A stretch of 64,000 nucleotides of DNA from Curvivirga sp965219885 (lineage in GTDB: Bacteria; Pseudomonadota; Alphaproteobacteria; UBA8366; Aestuariispiraceae): NCBI RefSeq assembly GCF_965219885.1, contig NZ_CBDCOT010000009.1, forward strand, positions 558,001 to 622,000. Direction: 5' to 3'. The position numbers and the translations under genes were made by a program. Positions 62,472 to 64,000 of this stretch are shown in pieces. Position 1 is the stretch's first letter. Each line of letters starts with the position of its first letter. The notes beneath the pieces are model-generated. The model saw only the letters and a list, made by a program, of their open reading frames with translations, made no database searches and had not been told where the DNA came from.

Positions 62472-63152
62472 ATGAAAGCAACAGATGATTATATCCTATC
62501 CCGAGTTGCCACCCTATGGGATCGTCCCTATGAAGACCATGTAGTAGACGTTTACATAGACGGTTCTTGTGAGGTTAATCCGGGTATCGGTGGCTGGGGT
62601 GTCTTCGCCCTTCACGATGCCAAGTATGAGATACTGTACGGCGGGGGAGATCGGGAAAAAACGACCAATCAACGCATGGAACTTACAGCAGCAATCAAGG
62701 CCCTAAAGCATTTCAGTTCGCAAAGTAATTACTATCAACTAACAATCTACAGTGACAGCAAGTATGTGGTCGATGGGATTACAAACTGGATATATGGCTG
62801 GAAGATGAGGGGCTGGGTTAATTCTCAAGGGAAGCCAGTCGCCAATGAGGACTTGTGGCAAGAGTTGGATAGGTTGGTATGTTTGTATTCAAACCCTATC
62901 AACTGGCAATGGGTTAAGGGACATTCCGGCAATACTGCGAACGAGATTTCAGATCAGTTAGCAAGAATACGGGCTAAAACGTTTCCTGATTGTGACACGG
63001 CTGTGTTTGGACCGCGAGGTATGCAAAGTGACACACACGATAGCGCCCCATTAAGCCATCTTAGACAGTGCATTGATCTGCTAAAGAATGAGACCCCATC
63101 ATTATGGAAGAATGTGTTGGCTGAGTGGCCTCATTTAGCGGACTTAAAGTGA
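62472..63152 (+). CDS. rnhA: Ribonuclease HI
   Basis: 226 residues. The four acidic catalytic residues and histidine are in place: DVYIDGSC, NQRMELTAA, IYSDSKYV, VKGHSG and EISDQLA. GGAAGGGAG precedes the ATG. It has about 20 extra N-terminal and 60 extra C-terminal residues relative to E. coli RnhA; the C-terminal part is unlike known domains. In a mobile or phage segment it may remove RNA primers from replicating DNA. Confidence 0.92.
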   Translation: MKATDDYILSRVATLWDRPYEDHVVDVYIDGSCEVNPGIGGWGVFALHDAKYEILYGGGDREKTTNQRMELTAAIKALKHFSSQSNYYQLTIYSDSKYVVDGITNWIYGWKMRGWVNSQGKPVANEDLWQELDRLVCLYSNPINWQWVKGHSGNTANEISDQLARIRAKTFPDCDTAVFGPRGMQSDTHDSAPLSHLRQCIDLLKNETPSLWKNVLAEWPHLADLK

Positions 63153-63160
63153 CCACGATG

Positions 63161-63190
63161 GAGGCCCTTAGGTGAAAGCTTGAGGGCCTC
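63161..63190 (+). terminator. Hairpin after RNase H gene
   Basis: GAGGCCCT and AGGGCCTC form a perfect 8-base GC-rich stem nine bases after the RNase H stop. No T-tract follows, so it may be a processing site or a phage-type terminator rather than a standard intrinsic terminator. Confidence 0.55.
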
Positions 63191-63328
63191 TGAGGTTCTG
63201 TCAGTCGATCAATTCTCGGTCCCACATGTGAGACTAAGTATTTGATAAATAAAGAAAATATTATTGACAAGAAAACTTGGCTGACTCATGATTCACACAT
63301 CAATAACTACAGCAAGAGAGTAAATAAC

Positions 63329-63655
63329 ATGAAAATTTTGATCGAATGGGCTGATAAACAAGTAGAGTGGGACTCGACGCGCAACTTTCTGTACGTAAAG
63401 CTCTCATTCTTTGGTGAGATGTATTTGGACCGAACAGTCACAACAGGGCATTGGTTCAAATATGAAGAGGAAGAGAATGGGGAAGGCTGCTTGTGGCTTT
63501 GCAGAAGACCTCTCCATTATACTAACTATTCCCGCCATACATCTACGACCAGTGAAGAATTAGCAGCTAATAATGAGCAATTCTGGAAGGAGGTTTTAGA
63601 GGAAGAAGAGCAGCAAAATCGCCTTTCTATAGCTCCAGAGCACCAACCTTCTTAA
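63329..63655 (+). CDS. Hypothetical protein of mobile segment
   Basis: 108 residues, soluble, acidic C-terminus (VLEEEEQQNR). Visible features are ILIEWADKQVEW, a central YEEEENGEGCLW and CRRPLHYTNYSRH. The ATG at 63329 has AGAGAG upstream; a TTG start at 63242 has no ribosome site. I do not recognise a family. Confidence 0.6.
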   Translation: MKILIEWADKQVEWDSTRNFLYVKLSFFGEMYLDRTVTTGHWFKYEEEENGEGCLWLCRRPLHYTNYSRHTSTTSEELAANNEQFWKEVLEEEEQQNRLSIAPEHQPS

Positions 63656-64000
63656 TGTTAGGTTTTCTGCGGGTTTGGAATTAGGTTGCACTATAGAAGG
63701 GGTTACCTAGGGTACATATAATATAGGTAGTAACTAAGATAGGTATGAAAGGTGGATAAGGGTAGTTATACAATCCCTCCTTCTTCCTGTTTCTACCTAC
63801 CTCATTACCTTTGAAGACACATCCATAGGAAAACTGAAGGACATCCTTTCAGGAACCCTGCAAGAGAATTTCAGTGAAACTATGGTAGCTACTTACTGGT
63901 CCCCTTCAAATACAGATCAGGTGTGTGAGTGTCAGACGGCATTCATGCACCTTTTTTGTTTTAATCTCCTTGAAGGGAGAGAGGGTAGGAAGGATATGCC
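63656..64000. other. Gene-free right edge with phage-like promoter
   Basis: I see no gene in these 345 bases. They hold the SP6-like promoter at 63679 and a small hairpin near the end (TCTCC-TTGA-AGGGAGA, about 63963-63979). A gene may start just past the edge. Confidence 0.5.
63679..63699 (+). promoter_or_regulatory. SP6/T7-like phage promoter, copy 2
   Basis: The 21 bases ending CACTATAGAAG match the phage SP6 RNA polymerase promoter at 18 of 21 positions, with three mismatches at positions 2, 9 and 10. The CACTATAG core is also that of T7. It faces right, toward genes beyond the window. No single-subunit RNA polymerase gene is in the window. Confidence 0.55.

Noticed and set aside
1..64000. 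CRISPR array or insertion sequence
   Set aside because: No regularly spaced direct repeats and no transposase gene were seen.

Overview
The window looks like chromosome of a free-living, probably marine alphaproteobacterium. This rests on the gene content and on the C-P lyase layout with its DUF1045 and hexapeptide-transferase partners, not on any marker gene. I saw no rRNA, tRNA or CRISPR array. Base composition looks moderately AT-rich by eye; I did not compute it.

Layout. (1) 1-5431, minus strand: a siderophore-type locus with an EntS-like exporter, a stand-alone aryl carrier protein, an MbtH-like protein and a DhbF/EntF-like NRPS that runs off the left edge. A Fur-like palindrome lies upstream. 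(2) 5663-11775: a putative lipid operon (small membrane protein, lipase, MFS-PlsC-AMP ligase fusion of Aas type, CREST/ceramidase-like protein) divergent from a TetR regulator, with operator-like repeats between them. (3) 11805-17348: an amidohydrolase, a CobW-type GTPase and an M20/AbgB-like amidohydrolase in one operon, divergent from an AraC regulator. (4) 17543-29116: a complete phosphonate system, phnC-D-E plus a hexapeptide transferase and a DUF1045 (2H-type) protein on plus, phnG-H-I-J-K-L-M-N on minus, and phnF divergent from phnG. Two candidate PHO boxes and a GntR-type operator are visible. (5) 29159-31135: an OafA-type acyltransferase. (6) 31594-37509: a signalling block of receiver proteins, a PAS hybrid kinase with HPt, small proteins and a sigma-54 activator. 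(7) 37585-59293: an exopolysaccharide/exosortase locus with SLBB export protein, Wzz-like protein, degenerate BY-kinase-like ATPase, glycosyltransferases, initiating sugar transferase, flippase, polymerase, glmS, epimerase, exosortase and one DUF4114 protein with a variant sorting tail. (8) 59533-64000: a mobile or phage-derived segment with tyrosine integrase, serine recombinase, RNase HI and two copies of an SP6/T7-like phage promoter motif.

The most interesting structure is regulatory. Blocks 6 and 7 share a repeated upstream palindrome, TCTCA-N3-TGAGA (often TGCGA), each copy followed by a GG-N10-GC sigma-54 promoter. These pairs precede the receiver gene, the hybrid kinase, the STAS-SLBB operon, glmS and its long operon, the sorted-protein/flippase/polymerase operon, the glycosyltransferase/exosortase operon and, divergently, the epimerase. 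This points to one RpoN-dependent regulon, probably driven by the activator at 36055-37509, that covers polymer synthesis, export, surface sorting and its own signalling genes.

In the phosphonate cluster no phnP is present, and the DUF1045 protein carries the two H-x-T motifs of 2H cyclic phosphodiesterases, so it may open the cyclic ribose phosphate left by C-P lyase.
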